Shown: positions 34,958 through 43,722 of the stretch, one piece after another
Layout: every line of letters starts with the position of its first letter
How positions within the stretch are numbered: position 1 is the first letter of the stretch
From: RUG369 sp050949645
GTDB taxonomy: Bacteria; Planctomycetota; Planctomycetia; Pirellulales; Thermoguttaceae
DNA length: 64,000 bases
Direction: 5' to 3'
Assembly: GCA_050949645.1 (NCBI GenBank)
Contig: JBMNGC010000001.1
Span: forward strand, 1,860,001-1,924,000
Made by a program: the position numbers and the translations under genes
The notes under the pieces: generated by a model
Told to the model about the DNA's origin: nothing
The model's input: only the letters and a program-made list of their open reading frames with translations
Databases searched by the model: none

Positions 34958-35905
34958 TCAGTAGAGAATGGCGCCGCTACTCTCGCGAGCGATCTGCTCG
35001 ATGCGCTCGTTGGCAAGTCTGCGGATGTTCTGACACGCGGGGTCATTCGCGAACGCTTGGCCCGTCTCATCTAAGATCGCGAGCGCAGCGTCGTATTTAC
35101 CCTGGAGAATCGACGTCTCCGCAAGCCTCGCGCGATAGAGCGGTTCGCCCGGATCGTAGCGCGCGGCAACTTCATACGCCGCCTCCGCGTCCGCATAGAG
35201 CCCGAGTCCTATATAGGCGTGTCCTTTACCGGCAAAGACGGCGGCGGGCTCATGATTCGTCGGATAGAGTCGCTCAAGATACTGCCAGGTCGCGAGTCCA
35301 GAGTCGTAGTCTTCAAGGTCGTTTTGCAACGTTGCGATCTGCAGCAGCAAATCGCGGTCGTCGACAGAGAAATGTGCGGCGCGCTGGAAATCGAGAAGCG
35401 CTTCTTCCTTTGCCCCGAGCTCGCGATTCGCCTTGCCGCGTAACTCCCAGCCCGCGACGCTCTTAGGCGAAAGATCGACAACCTTATTCGCCCAAACGAG
35501 CGCCTCTTCAGGATCATCGAGTTCGAGAGACTTCTCGCCAAGCGTTCGATACAAAGACGTTTCCGCGTCGACCGCGCCGTGCTTACCCGCCGCCCCGCGA
35601 AGAACCTGCATCGCTTCGAGCCGCTTGCCGCGCAGCCAAAGCGTCTCGCCATAGTAGCGGTTTGTTTCGACGTCGCAGTCGTTGAGCTTCAGCGCCTCTT
35701 GAAATTTCGCTTCAGCGACGTCGAGGTCGCCGCGTTCAAACGCCACGATCCCTTCCCGACGGAGCGGAAGACTTGCAGACGCTTTACTCGTCATGCGATA
35801 AAAAGGAACGTTGCGGCACCCGGCAAGCATAGCGCTCCCCACAAGAAGGAGCGCCGCCGTCCGCAAAAACGCGCGCGAAAATCTATTTCCGACACGACTC
35901 GTCAT
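34958..35905 (-). CDS. TPR-repeat lipoprotein
   Basis: The 315-residue product has a good lipoprotein signal (VGSAMLAGC, lipidated Cys30) and then several tetratricopeptide repeats (GDLDVAEAKFQEALKLNDCD, LDDPEEALVWANKVVDLSP, GLYADAEAAYEVAARYDPG, QGKYDAALAILDETG). TPR lipoproteins scaffold envelope complexes; one such class (BamD) works with BamA, but this protein is not a clear BamD. No operon partner is close; the VCBS gene starts 219 bp downstream on the same strand. Specific partner unknown. Confidence 0.88.
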   Translation of the reverse strand: MTSRVGNRFSRAFLRTAALLLVGSAMLAGCRNVPFYRMTSKASASLPLRREGIVAFERGDLDVAEAKFQEALKLNDCDVETNRYYGETLWLRGKRLEAMQVLRGAAGKHGAVDAETSLYRTLGEKSLELDDPEEALVWANKVVDLSPKSVAGWELRGKANRELGAKEEALLDFQRAAHFSVDDRDLLLQIATLQNDLEDYDSGLATWQYLERLYPTNHEPAAVFAGKGHAYIGLGLYADAEAAYEVAARYDPGEPLYRARLAETSILQGKYDAALAILDETGQAFANDPACQNIRRLANERIEQIARESSGAILY

Positions 35906-36174
35906 TCCTCGTTCCCAACGTCCCGGTTCATAGCGGACAGCTAAGAGTTTGCACGCGTCATTCGTCGGCTCGCTTCGAGCTCCAACGACCGGCGGATGGA
36001 GCGCTCGCAGGTACGCTGACGACGAGTCGGCAGGCTGTCCGTTTCACTCTGACCAACAGACCCCGTCAACAGGAGGCGGGATTTAACGCGATGGACGTCC
36101 TTAGGATATCTTTTTTGCACGTTTCTGCATAGAGCAAAAAGAGAGCGGCCGCGCCAAAGGAACGTAGCGACGCG

Positions 36175-37527
36175 TCACGCGGCGTCGCTGTGAAAGAGCG
36201 CTTTAGCGGTACGCAGAAGCCAAAGAATGACGCCGAGCATTATGAGCCCGATACCGCCGACGATCAGGAGCAGAACAGGGTCGTTAAACCATTCGGCGAG
36301 CGCCTCGTTGATCTCAAGGCGATAAATCATATAGACGACCGCCGCAAGGGAAAGAAAGGGACCGTACGGTATCTGACGCTCAACGTTGGAAAAGCGACGC
36401 GCGAAGCCAAAAAGAAGCCCAAAGAAAGGGGCGAGAAAGAAGACGACAAGCGCGCCTTGCCAGCCGACGAAGGTCCCGATCATCCCGGAAAGAATCACGT
36501 CGCCAAAGCCCATCGCTTCGACGCCGAGCGTCGCGCCCCCGATAAGGCGCACGGACCAGATCAAAACCATCCCGACGAACATTCCGATAAAGGAGTAGAC
36601 AAGGTAGTCCAAAGAGCTCGCTTCCATCGCGTACGGACGCGCCGTGGGATCGAGGCCGCCGGACGATCGAACCCAGAATCCTATCGCAAGGATTCCAAGA
36701 AGCCATATGAGCGCAACCCTCGGGGTCGACGGCGATCGCAACAATCGTCGATAAAAGATCGCGAACGCTCTTCTCAGCCCGAGTTTTGCGTAAAACCTTC
36801 GATCGAGAAGCGCAAAGGACCAAAAAGTCCAGATGAAAGCGCACAAGCCAAAGACGAAGCGGCTCGTTTTGTGATGTGGGAAATCATTAACAAGATCGGT
36901 TATGCCGTCGCTCGAAGCGATCTTTATTCCCACGGCGAATTCAATCGACGGCGTCCACGCGTCGTCGGCAATCCTGTAAAACGTCGGGGTCAGAAAGACA
37001 GCGCCGACGACAACGGCGGCGATAAGTCCAAAGATCGCGCCCGAAAGGGTGATGGCGTCAGGAATGATATAATCGTCGAGGTCGATGAACGAGGCGCAGA
37101 GAAGGAACCAATAAAAAGCGAGCTCAACGACGAGGTGAATCGCGGCGCTCGACGCGTTAAGGTCGCTCAGTAGCGCGTTGCAACGCCAAGCTGCCAGGAG
37201 CGCAAAAAGGAGCTCCGCCAGACACGGACGGATCCAGAAATACTTTGATTCCCAGCCGGGAATCGCGGCGGTCCTCTCGCGACGAGAGGTCGCGGCGATT
37301 CGCGCCAGGACGAACCACCCGACAATCGGAACCTGGGTCGACCAGACGCGTCGAGGCGCAGCGTCGACGAGTTCCTTAGGAAAGCGACGCCACGGAGAAC
37401 GATAGCGACGAGTCCAGCCCAGGACGTCGACGCAATAATTTGCAAACGCCGCCGCGCACGCTCCCAGGCAGAATGCGACTGGGAGCGAAACGCAGCGTGA
37501 ACTTAATGCAAGGAGCAACGCGTTCAT
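36175..37527 (-). CDS. Prepilin peptidase (A24 family), cysteine-poor
   Basis: This inner-membrane aspartyl protease would cleave type IV prepilins and pseudopilins. The 450-residue protein carries both catalytic aspartates in family context: CASFIDLDDYIIPDAITLSG near residue 150 and MGFGDVILSGMIGTFVGWQG near residue 342. The N-terminal cytoplasmic domain (RRYRSPWRRFPKEL ... QVPIVGWFVLARI) resembles the domain that normally has two CxxC zinc-binding pairs, but the cysteines are missing. A large insertion between the Asp regions (TPSIEFAVGIKIASSDG...) makes it longer than the usual 250-290. The ATG at 37527 gives a hydrophobic N-terminus. It is the last gene of a minus-strand run, 34 bp after the EEP gene. 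Confidence 0.9.
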   Translation of the reverse strand: MNALLLALSSRCVSLPVAFCLGACAAAFANYCVDVLGWTRRYRSPWRRFPKELVDAAPRRVWSTQVPIVGWFVLARIAATSRRERTAAIPGWESKYFWIRPCLAELLFALLAAWRCNALLSDLNASSAAIHLVVELAFYWFLLCASFIDLDDYIIPDAITLSGAIFGLIAAVVVGAVFLTPTFYRIADDAWTPSIEFAVGIKIASSDGITDLVNDFPHHKTSRFVFGLCAFIWTFWSFALLDRRFYAKLGLRRAFAIFYRRLLRSPSTPRVALIWLLGILAIGFWVRSSGGLDPTARPYAMEASSLDYLVYSFIGMFVGMVLIWSVRLIGGATLGVEAMGFGDVILSGMIGTFVGWQGALVVFFLAPFFGLLFGFARRFSNVERQIPYGPFLSLAAVVYMIYRLEINEALAEWFNDPVLLLIVGGIGLIMLGVILWLLRTAKALFHSDAA

Positions 37528-37561
37528 AACGATTCCGAAGCGGATCGCGTTAAGTGAAGAA

Positions 37562-38458
37562 TCACTTGAAGGACAGAGTCGCGACGACCGAAACGTGGTC
37601 GCTCGCATAACGTCCGTCGGAATGCTTCACGGGGTTGATCTTGAACTTCTCGACGTCGACCTTGTCGTTGACAAAAACGTAGTCGATCACGACGCCATTT
37701 TCGGCGGGAACGCGGCCCCAACCGTGGAACGTGTAGGGCTGCGCGATATCGCGTTCTTTGGCGACCACGTTCGCATCGACAAGACCCGGGATATCGCCGT
37801 GACCGCTTGTTACGGTCGCATACGCTTCGGAATCCTTGGTCACGTTAAAGTCGCCCGTGACGAACAGAGGCAGTTTGCCATGTTCCGTGAGCTCCCACGC
37901 GCGCTCCATCAGGAGCTCCGCGCCCTTTTTACGCGCGATCGTTCCCACATGATCAAGGTGCGTGTTGCAGAAGACGAACTCATGATCGGACTTCTTACAG
38001 CGGAATTTGGTCCAGGTCACCGTGCGATTGCACGCGGCGTCCCAGCCGCGACCAGGCTTTTCGGGCGTCTGGCTGAGCCAGAAGGTCCCGGAATCGAGGA
38101 GCTCGAGCGCGTCTTCCTTGTAGAAAATCGCCATGACTTCGCCCGCCTCTTTGCCGTCGTCGCGACCAATCCCGACCCACTTGTAGCCTTCAAGAGATTC
38201 GTCGAGATATTCCATCTGGAACCAAAGCGCTTCCTGAACGCCGAGGAGGAGAGGATCGTCCTCTTTAATGACGTCAATGAGCGTTTCCTTGCGGTTCTCC
38301 CAGACGTTGTCGCCGTCGGCGCCTGTGCCGAGCCGGATGTTGAAGGACATGACTTTGAACTGATCGGCGACGGGCTCGTCGGCCTTCACATTCGAATGCA
38401 TCGCGACGACAAAGCCAAGCGCCAACGCGAGCATAACCGGAAACTTAAAAATTTTCAT
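37562..38458 (-). CDS. Exported endonuclease/exonuclease/phosphatase-family protein
   Basis: The 298-residue protein has a signal peptide (MKIFKFPVMLALALGFVVAM) and the complete EEP fold motifs: VMSFNIRLGT, LGVQEALWFQ with the metal-binding Glu, CNTHLDHVG, VTGDFNVTKD, VIDYVFVN and the terminal ASDHVSV. It is a Mg2+-dependent phosphodiesterase or phosphatase acting outside the cytoplasm; family members include sphingomyelinases, inositol-polyphosphate phosphatases and nucleases, and the exact substrate cannot be told. It lies between the SGNH hydrolase and prepilin peptidase genes on the same strand. Confidence 0.93.
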   Translation of the reverse strand: MKIFKFPVMLALALGFVVAMHSNVKADEPVADQFKVMSFNIRLGTGADGDNVWENRKETLIDVIKEDDPLLLGVQEALWFQMEYLDESLEGYKWVGIGRDDGKEAGEVMAIFYKEDALELLDSGTFWLSQTPEKPGRGWDAACNRTVTWTKFRCKKSDHEFVFCNTHLDHVGTIARKKGAELLMERAWELTEHGKLPLFVTGDFNVTKDSEAYATVTSGHGDIPGLVDANVVAKERDIAQPYTFHGWGRVPAENGVVIDYVFVNDKVDVEKFKINPVKHSDGRYASDHVSVVATLSFK

Positions 38459-38565
38459 AATGACCTTTCTGAAAATAACGTGCGCCCGGACTTCAGACCC
38501 TCAAAAAATCGTCCGTCAGGAGCGCGGCGTCGCGCGTCGCGACATAGGTTGACGAACGCAGCCAA

Positions 38566-39711
38566 TCACTTCGAGCCGCGGGTTTTTTCAAGGATCGGAC
38601 GAATCGCCGCTTCAAGCGCGTTCGCTTGACGGTACATCCCCAAATCGTTGGGATGTGAACCGTCGACGGTTCCGTCGTCATCAAGGTCCTCGCCGAGGAG
38701 ATTATCTGCCGAAAGGTAATAGAGCTCGTCGTACTCTTCGCAGAGCGTATCAAACGCGCGTCTGATCGCCTCATGGTTGCGCTGATTATGGTCAAAACTT
38801 CCGGGCTTGATCCAGGAATTAGAATACCACCGGTCTTCAACGACGAGAATCGGAACGTCGGGTCGAAGTTCGCGGAGCTTCTTGACGAATGGAACCATCC
38901 GTTCGTCCGTCAACTCTGCGTTCATATTAGGACCGGCGTCGAGGACGTAAATCTCCGCGTCGAGCTCGCCCAGGAGCTCGGCGATCGCGAGCTCCATCTT
39001 CGCGCTGCCGGAGAAGCCAAGGTTAATGACCGGAATATCAAGTCGGCGACCGAGCATCGCGGTATACGCGTTGCCAGGACGCGACGCGCAGCCGCCATGG
39101 GCGATCGATGTGCCGTAATAGACGATAGGTTTGTCGGGCCGCGGCGAAAGCGGCGTGAACTCGGAACCTTCCGGAACGCCGATCGACAGCGCATCAATCC
39201 CATTGTAGAGAGGAAGATACGCCATGTACTCGCGTTCTTTTTTCTCAATGCCTGCAAGCCAGACCTTTTCGTCTTCACGCTGCGTCGGCTGCGTGATCCC
39301 GACCCAGCGCCAAGCGCCGGTCTCTTCGTCAAACGCGTAAAGGTCGAGCCCTGAAACGCCCGTCGCCGGCATATGCGACATCGCGACGTTTGAATTGAGC
39401 AACGTATAACGAACTCTGATTTGATCCGTATTGGCGCGGAATCGCACAACTTCGCCCGCCGAATGCTGCGACAGGTTCCAGACGGAGCGCGTCACGAGTT
39501 CCTGAGCGCGCGCGGGGAAACGTGCAAAATAACGGTCGACGTCGGTCCAGCCTTTATTTTCGACGGGCCACTGCGTCGCGTCATACCAAAGGAAGCCGCT
39601 TTCAACGGTCGGTTCGACGTCGACGGGCTCCTGGGCGCGCAAAGACGCGCTGAAAGAGAGAACGACAACGGCGGCAAGGAAGAGCGTCAAGAGACGATAG
39701 ATCTGTTTCAT
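38566..39711 (-). CDS. Exported SGNH hydrolase with GxDLY N-terminal domain
   Basis: The 381-residue protein has a signal peptide (MKQIYRLLTLFLAAVVVLSF, cleavage near SLRAQE). Residues 35-180 form the GxDLY beta-sandwich (GVSGLDLYAFDEETGAWRWV; GLDLY at 121-125), and residues 190-375 the SGNH/GDSL esterase domain. The catalytic Ser202 is in YYGTSIAHGG, the oxyanion Gly in LGFSGSAKME, the Asn in DAGPNMNAE, and the Asp-x-x-His in DGSHPNDLG. Such two-domain enzymes are typically carbohydrate deacetylases of polysaccharides. argS ends 24 bp upstream on the same strand, so the genes are probably co-transcribed, without a clear functional link. Confidence 0.93.
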   Translation of the reverse strand: MKQIYRLLTLFLAAVVVLSFSASLRAQEPVDVEPTVESGFLWYDATQWPVENKGWTDVDRYFARFPARAQELVTRSVWNLSQHSAGEVVRFRANTDQIRVRYTLLNSNVAMSHMPATGVSGLDLYAFDEETGAWRWVGITQPTQREDEKVWLAGIEKKEREYMAYLPLYNGIDALSIGVPEGSEFTPLSPRPDKPIVYYGTSIAHGGCASRPGNAYTAMLGRRLDIPVINLGFSGSAKMELAIAELLGELDAEIYVLDAGPNMNAELTDERMVPFVKKLRELRPDVPILVVEDRWYSNSWIKPGSFDHNQRNHEAIRRAFDTLCEEYDELYYLSADNLLGEDLDDDGTVDGSHPNDLGMYRQANALEAAIRPILEKTRGSK

Positions 39712-39735
39712 AGCAGCGCCTTAATAAAGGGGGGG

Positions 39736-41736
39736 TTACATTCTTTCGACCGTCTGGATTCCAAGGAGTCGGAGTCCTAGCGCGATCGTTCGAGCGGTCA
39801 GATCGCAAAGGAGAAGACGATTCGCGCGTATCGCGTCGTCGCTCGCTTTGAGAACGGGACATTTCTCGAAGAAGGAGGAATATTTATTCGCAAGCTCGTA
39901 GAGATACGCTGTGAGGTAGTTTGGTCGATAATCGCGAACGACGTTTTCGAGCGCGCCTTGGAAGCATGTGAGCTCGAACGCAAGCGCGCGTTCCTCGGGC
40001 TCAGTAAGGGTCAGCGTTCTCTCGCCGTCGGCGAACTCTTGGCGAAGCGCGTCGACGTCGACCGAGCCCTTCGTAAAGATCGAACGAACCCGTGCGTACG
40101 CGTACTGCATATACGTCGCCGTATTGCCGTTCATCGCGAGCATCTTATCGAAGCTGAAGACATAATCGCTGTCGCGGTTCTGGGAAAGGTCGGCGTAAAC
40201 GAGCGCGCCGATTCCGACGCGGCGCGCCGTCTCGCGCATCTCCTCTTCAGGGAAGCGTTCTTCTGGCGCTTTCGCGTCGTTATTGGCCTTGACGATGGCG
40301 TATGCGCGGCTTTCCGCTTCGTCGAGGAGCGATCGGAGCCCCACGGCGTCGCCGGCGCGCGTCTTGAACGGCTTGCCGTCGTCGCCCAAAACGGTTCCGA
40401 ACGCGACGTGGCGGAGCTCGACGTTCTCCATACCGAGGTACTTCGCCGCCGCAAAAAGCTGTTCGAAATGCCGGGATTGACGGAAATCAGTAACATAAAG
40501 TATCGCGTCCGGATGGAACGTATCGCGACGGTATTCCAGCGTTGCAAGGTCCGTCGTCGCGTAAAGGTAACCGCCGTCGCTCTTCTGGATGAGCATCGGG
40601 ATCTCCTCGTCGGGGAAGAAGATTCCGACCGCGCCTTCTGTTTCGCGCGCGACGCCTTCCGATTTAAGGCGTTCCACGAGGGGACCGAGTTGGTCGTGGT
40701 AAAAGCTTTCGCCGAGCGCGACGTCGAATTTAACGTCGAGTCGTTCGTAAATCTTGTCGACCTCCGCGAGACATTGCGGGATAATCTTCCGCCAGAGCGC
40801 GAGGTTCGCCTCGTCGCCGTGATGGTGCTTCGACGTTTCGGCAAGGACTTCCTGACCGATATTCTCTCGACCTTCGGCAAGCTTGGCGAGCTCGGGATCG
40901 CTTTCGATCGAGTCGATTTTGCTCGTAACGGAATCGAGTTTTTCCTTCGCCGAGTCGAGCGCCTTCGCAAGACGTTCGCGTTTTTTCTTCTCCTTCTTAA
41001 CGACGTCCTTTGCCGCGCCCTGCTCTTGAGCGTCGGCGCAGATCTTAGTCTGCTCGTCGAGCGCCTTTTGCGCGGCCTCCGCCTGGGCGGAAAGCTCGGG
41101 AACGCTCTCCTTCGCCGCGTAATAATCGACGAGCTGGCGCGTCACGCGATAGAGGCGCGCGAGCTCGTCAACCGGAGACGCCTCGTAGGCGTTGGAATCG
41201 AGAAAATTCCGGTACCCATAAAAGATCATTCCGAATTGCGTTCCCCAGTCTCCGAGGTGATTGTCGGAAACGACGTCGGCGCCGAGGAATCGCAGGACGC
41301 GCGCCAGGGAATTGCCGATCATCGTGGAGCGAATGTGTCCCACATGGAGCGGCTTCGCGACGTTCGGCGCCGAGTAATCAAGGACGTACTTGCGCGGGTT
41401 CGTCGCGCGTTCGACGCCTAATCGCTCGTCGTCCGCCTCTTTCTGAACGAGTTCAGCGATCTTCTCCGTCTTGACGCGAAGGTTGATGAAGCCTGGACCG
41501 GCAATCTCCGGCTTTTCAAAAAACTCTTCATCTTCAAAATGCTCGACGATCGCAGCGGCGACTTCGCGCGGCGACTTCTTGAGGCGCTTCCCGAGCGGCA
41601 TCGCGAAATTAGCCTGAAAATCGCCAAATTTTGGGTCCTGAGTTGGTCCGATCAGACCGAGATACTCGTCCGGCTCGACGCCGAGCGCCGTCAGCGCTTT
41701 AGAAAAATGGTCGGCGGCGATCTTAATAAAATTCAT
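39736..41736 (-). CDS. argS: Arginyl-tRNA synthetase with coiled-coil insertion
   Basis: ArgS charges tRNA-Arg. The 666-residue protein has the N-terminal additional domain, the signature SAPNVAKPLHVGHIRSTMIG (HIGH-type HVGH at 131-134), SDNHLGDWGTQFG, the GYLYATTDLATLEYR block, and a C-terminal anticodon-binding DALR domain ending in LLGIQTVERM. E. coli ArgRS is 577 residues; most of the excess is a Lys/Glu/Ala-rich predicted coiled coil at 210-300 inserted in the catalytic domain before KHHHGDEANLALWRKI. The canonical KMSK loop is not obvious, as in many ArgRS. GGGAG precedes the ATG; rsfS ends 18 bp upstream. Confidence 0.97.
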   Translation of the reverse strand: MNFIKIAADHFSKALTALGVEPDEYLGLIGPTQDPKFGDFQANFAMPLGKRLKKSPREVAAAIVEHFEDEEFFEKPEIAGPGFINLRVKTEKIAELVQKEADDERLGVERATNPRKYVLDYSAPNVAKPLHVGHIRSTMIGNSLARVLRFLGADVVSDNHLGDWGTQFGMIFYGYRNFLDSNAYEASPVDELARLYRVTRQLVDYYAAKESVPELSAQAEAAQKALDEQTKICADAQEQGAAKDVVKKEKKKRERLAKALDSAKEKLDSVTSKIDSIESDPELAKLAEGRENIGQEVLAETSKHHHGDEANLALWRKIIPQCLAEVDKIYERLDVKFDVALGESFYHDQLGPLVERLKSEGVARETEGAVGIFFPDEEIPMLIQKSDGGYLYATTDLATLEYRRDTFHPDAILYVTDFRQSRHFEQLFAAAKYLGMENVELRHVAFGTVLGDDGKPFKTRAGDAVGLRSLLDEAESRAYAIVKANNDAKAPEERFPEEEMRETARRVGIGALVYADLSQNRDSDYVFSFDKMLAMNGNTATYMQYAYARVRSIFTKGSVDVDALRQEFADGERTLTLTEPEERALAFELTCFQGALENVVRDYRPNYLTAYLYELANKYSSFFEKCPVLKASDDAIRANRLLLCDLTARTIALGLRLLGIQTVERM

Positions 41737-41754
41737 CGTTCTGAATCTCCCTAC

Positions 41755-42204
41755 TCATTCCTCCGACTCGGCGGAGTCGCTATCCTCAGCGTCGTTTGTC
41801 GTTTCCGCGTCCGCGTCGCTTTCGTCGGTCAGCGGAATATCTTTGCCCGCGCCCCAAAGGTCTTCCAGCGCGTAATACTCGCGCGTCGAGGGTTCGAAGA
41901 GATGCACGACCACGTCCCCGTAATCAAGAACGACCCAACGACTCTCCTGATATCCAGAGACGCTTCGGCATTTGTCGCCAAGTTTTTTTTCAAAGAGTTC
42001 GGAGATATCGTCGCTCAAAGAGTGGAGCTGACGGCGACTCTGACCGGTCGCGATAACAAAGAAGTCAAACGCCTGCGTAATCTCGCGAAGATCAAGAATC
42101 TTTACGTCCTCGCCTTTGTCGTCAATGATGAGACGCGCCGCCATTCGCGCGCGTTCAAGGGAACTCGGAAAGTTCTTCTCTTGTTGTGATTCGCTCACTG
42201 CCAT
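41755..42204 (-). CDS. rsfS: Ribosome silencing factor RsfS
   Basis: RsfS binds L14 and blocks 30S-50S joining in stationary phase. The 149-residue protein has the family core: ARLIIDDKGEDVKILDLREI, FDFFVIATGQSRRQ, YQESRWVVLDYGDVVVHLF, and STREYYALEDLWG. The last 25 residues are acidic (DADAETTNDAEDSDSAESEE) and not typical of the family. The ATG at 42204 follows AAAGGA; nine earlier in-frame codons are excluded. It precedes argS by 18 bp and follows the tRNA-Asp genes. Confidence 0.96.
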   Translation of the reverse strand: MAVSESQQEKNFPSSLERARMAARLIIDDKGEDVKILDLREITQAFDFFVIATGQSRRQLHSLSDDISELFEKKLGDKCRSVSGYQESRWVVLDYGDVVVHLFEPSTREYYALEDLWGAGKDIPLTDESDADAETTNDAEDSDSAESEE

Positions 42205-42379
42205 TTTTTCCTTTGATAAATAATGAGTCATGTATCGTAGGAGGACAAACGCGCCCTCCTATGGCGCTCTGCGCATGGGCTGTGCCAGACGTACAACGTT
42301 TGGGGGTGATTATATATCCTTAGAAAACGTTTTTCAAGGGCGCGGAACGCGACGTATAGGCGGAGATTACCGACAAGAA

Positions 42380-42414
42380 ATAAAAAACCGTCGACGCGAT
42401 AACGCCGACGGTTT
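42380..42414 (-). terminator. Terminator of the tRNA-Asp transcript
   Basis: On the minus strand AACCGTCG (42413-42406) and CGACGGTT (42393-42386) form an 8-bp stem with a 12-nt loop, followed by TTTTATTT. It lies just past the second tRNA and before rsfS. Confidence 0.8.
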
Positions 42415-42422
42415 TCATGAAG

Positions 42423-42496
<74 letters not shown>

Positions 42497-42547
42497 ACTC
42501 TATCTCTGCGCCGTAAAGCGCGCGATAGAAACGCTCCTGTGTAACAA

Positions 42548-42621
<74 letters not shown>

Positions 42622-42667
42622 TCGTTGAGCAAGCGTCGCGAACGACCTCACCCAATCCACGGAACGA

Positions 42668-42695
42668 ATTCTAATCTGCTTCACGCCTTTGCCAA
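42668..42695 (-). promoter_or_regulatory. Promoter of the tRNA-Asp genes
   Basis: On the minus strand TTGGCA (42695-42690), a 16-bp spacer and TAGAAT (42673-42668) form a sigma70-type promoter. Transcription would start about 40 nt before the first tRNA. Confidence 0.6.
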
Positions 42696-42834
42696 GGGGG
42701 TATTCTGAAAAATATGCATTTTTCATTTCGACGCCTTCCGAAATTCATCTCGACGAGCAACAATTATTTCAACATAATGCCGCCGTAGCAAGATTAACGG
42801 AGCGTTCAATCGCTCCCACGCCCTTGGGAACGCC

Positions 42835-43671
42835 ATGTCGGAACAGGAACAGGAACGTACGGAACAGGCGACGCCAAAGAAGCGTCTTGACGAGCGCAAA
42901 AAAGGCAACGTTGCGCTCAGCCAGGACGTCGCCGCCGCGGCCTCGCTCCTCGTCGCGACGAGCGTGATCCTGTCGACCGCGAAGTCGAGCGCGACGAGCG
43001 CCGCTGATTCGATGCGGTCCGCGTTCGCCGACGGGTTCATCCTCCAGTCGGAGTCTTTGAATCTCGCCGCAGAATTCTCGAACGTGATCTTCTTTGTCCT
43101 CCAAAAGCTCGGAGGCCTCTTTCTCATGATCGTTCTAACCGTCGTAGCGACGACCCTTTTGCAGACGAGACTTCTCTTCCTGCCGAAAAAAGCGATCCCC
43201 AATTTCACACGACTGAATCCTGCCAGAAATCTCAAGCGTCTTTTTTCAGCGGCGTCCCTTACGCGCGCGCTCAGCGGCCTCTTGATGGCGACGCTCATCG
43301 CGATGGCGATTAAACGCGACCTGCCGACGCTCGCAAGCCTCCCTTTCGGCGCGCCAGTTGAGATCGTTCTCTTTTTCTTCAAGTTCGTCTCGAGAGTCGC
43401 GTATCAGTTCTGCGCGCTCGCGATCTTCATTGCCGTCGCCGATTACGGCTACAGACGCTGGAAATACGAGCGCGACATTAGAATGACCCGACAGGAACTC
43501 CTCGACGAGATCAGAGAAGAGTCGGGCTCGCCGCAGGCTAAGGGAAGGCGCCGAGAGACAAGAAGCGCGATCATGAACAGCGTCGGCGCGATCACCGACG
43601 CTCAGCCGCCGCGCCCCGTATCCTCTTTCAGACGTCAGCGCGACGAACGGAAGAAGCCGGATAAAGATTAA
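42835..43671 (+). CDS. Orphan FlhB/EscU-family export protein lacking the NPTH domain
   Basis: FlhB-type proteins belong to the flagellar or type III secretion export gate and switch substrate specificity by self-cleavage at N-P-T-H. This 278-residue homologue has the N-terminal cytoplasmic motif (ERTEQATPKKRLDERKKGNV), hydrophobic segments near 30-48, 82-110, 140-160 and 185-205, and the start of the cytoplasmic domain at MTRQELLDEIREESGSPQAK (from 217) and KGRRRETRSAIMN. It then ends in 40 Pro/Arg/Lys-rich residues and stops where canonical FlhB (about 350-380 residues) has NPTHYAVA. I found no NPTH in the downstream frames. No other flagellar or T3SS gene is in the window. It may be a decayed or repurposed relic. 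Confidence 0.88.
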   Translation: MSEQEQERTEQATPKKRLDERKKGNVALSQDVAAAASLLVATSVILSTAKSSATSAADSMRSAFADGFILQSESLNLAAEFSNVIFFVLQKLGGLFLMIVLTVVATTLLQTRLLFLPKKAIPNFTRLNPARNLKRLFSAASLTRALSGLLMATLIAMAIKRDLPTLASLPFGAPVEIVLFFFKFVSRVAYQFCALAIFIAVADYGYRRWKYERDIRMTRQELLDEIREESGSPQAKGRRRETRSAIMNSVGAITDAQPPRPVSSFRRQRDERKKPDKD

Positions 43672-43722
43672 AGCGCAACATGAGCGCCGCTTAAGGGCCG
43701 TCGAGCGCGATTGCGCCGACGC

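Noticed and set aside
39958..41421. 487-codon open frame antisense to argS
   Set aside because: It is a shadow frame caused by codon bias; the product has no recognisable domain and argS is certain.
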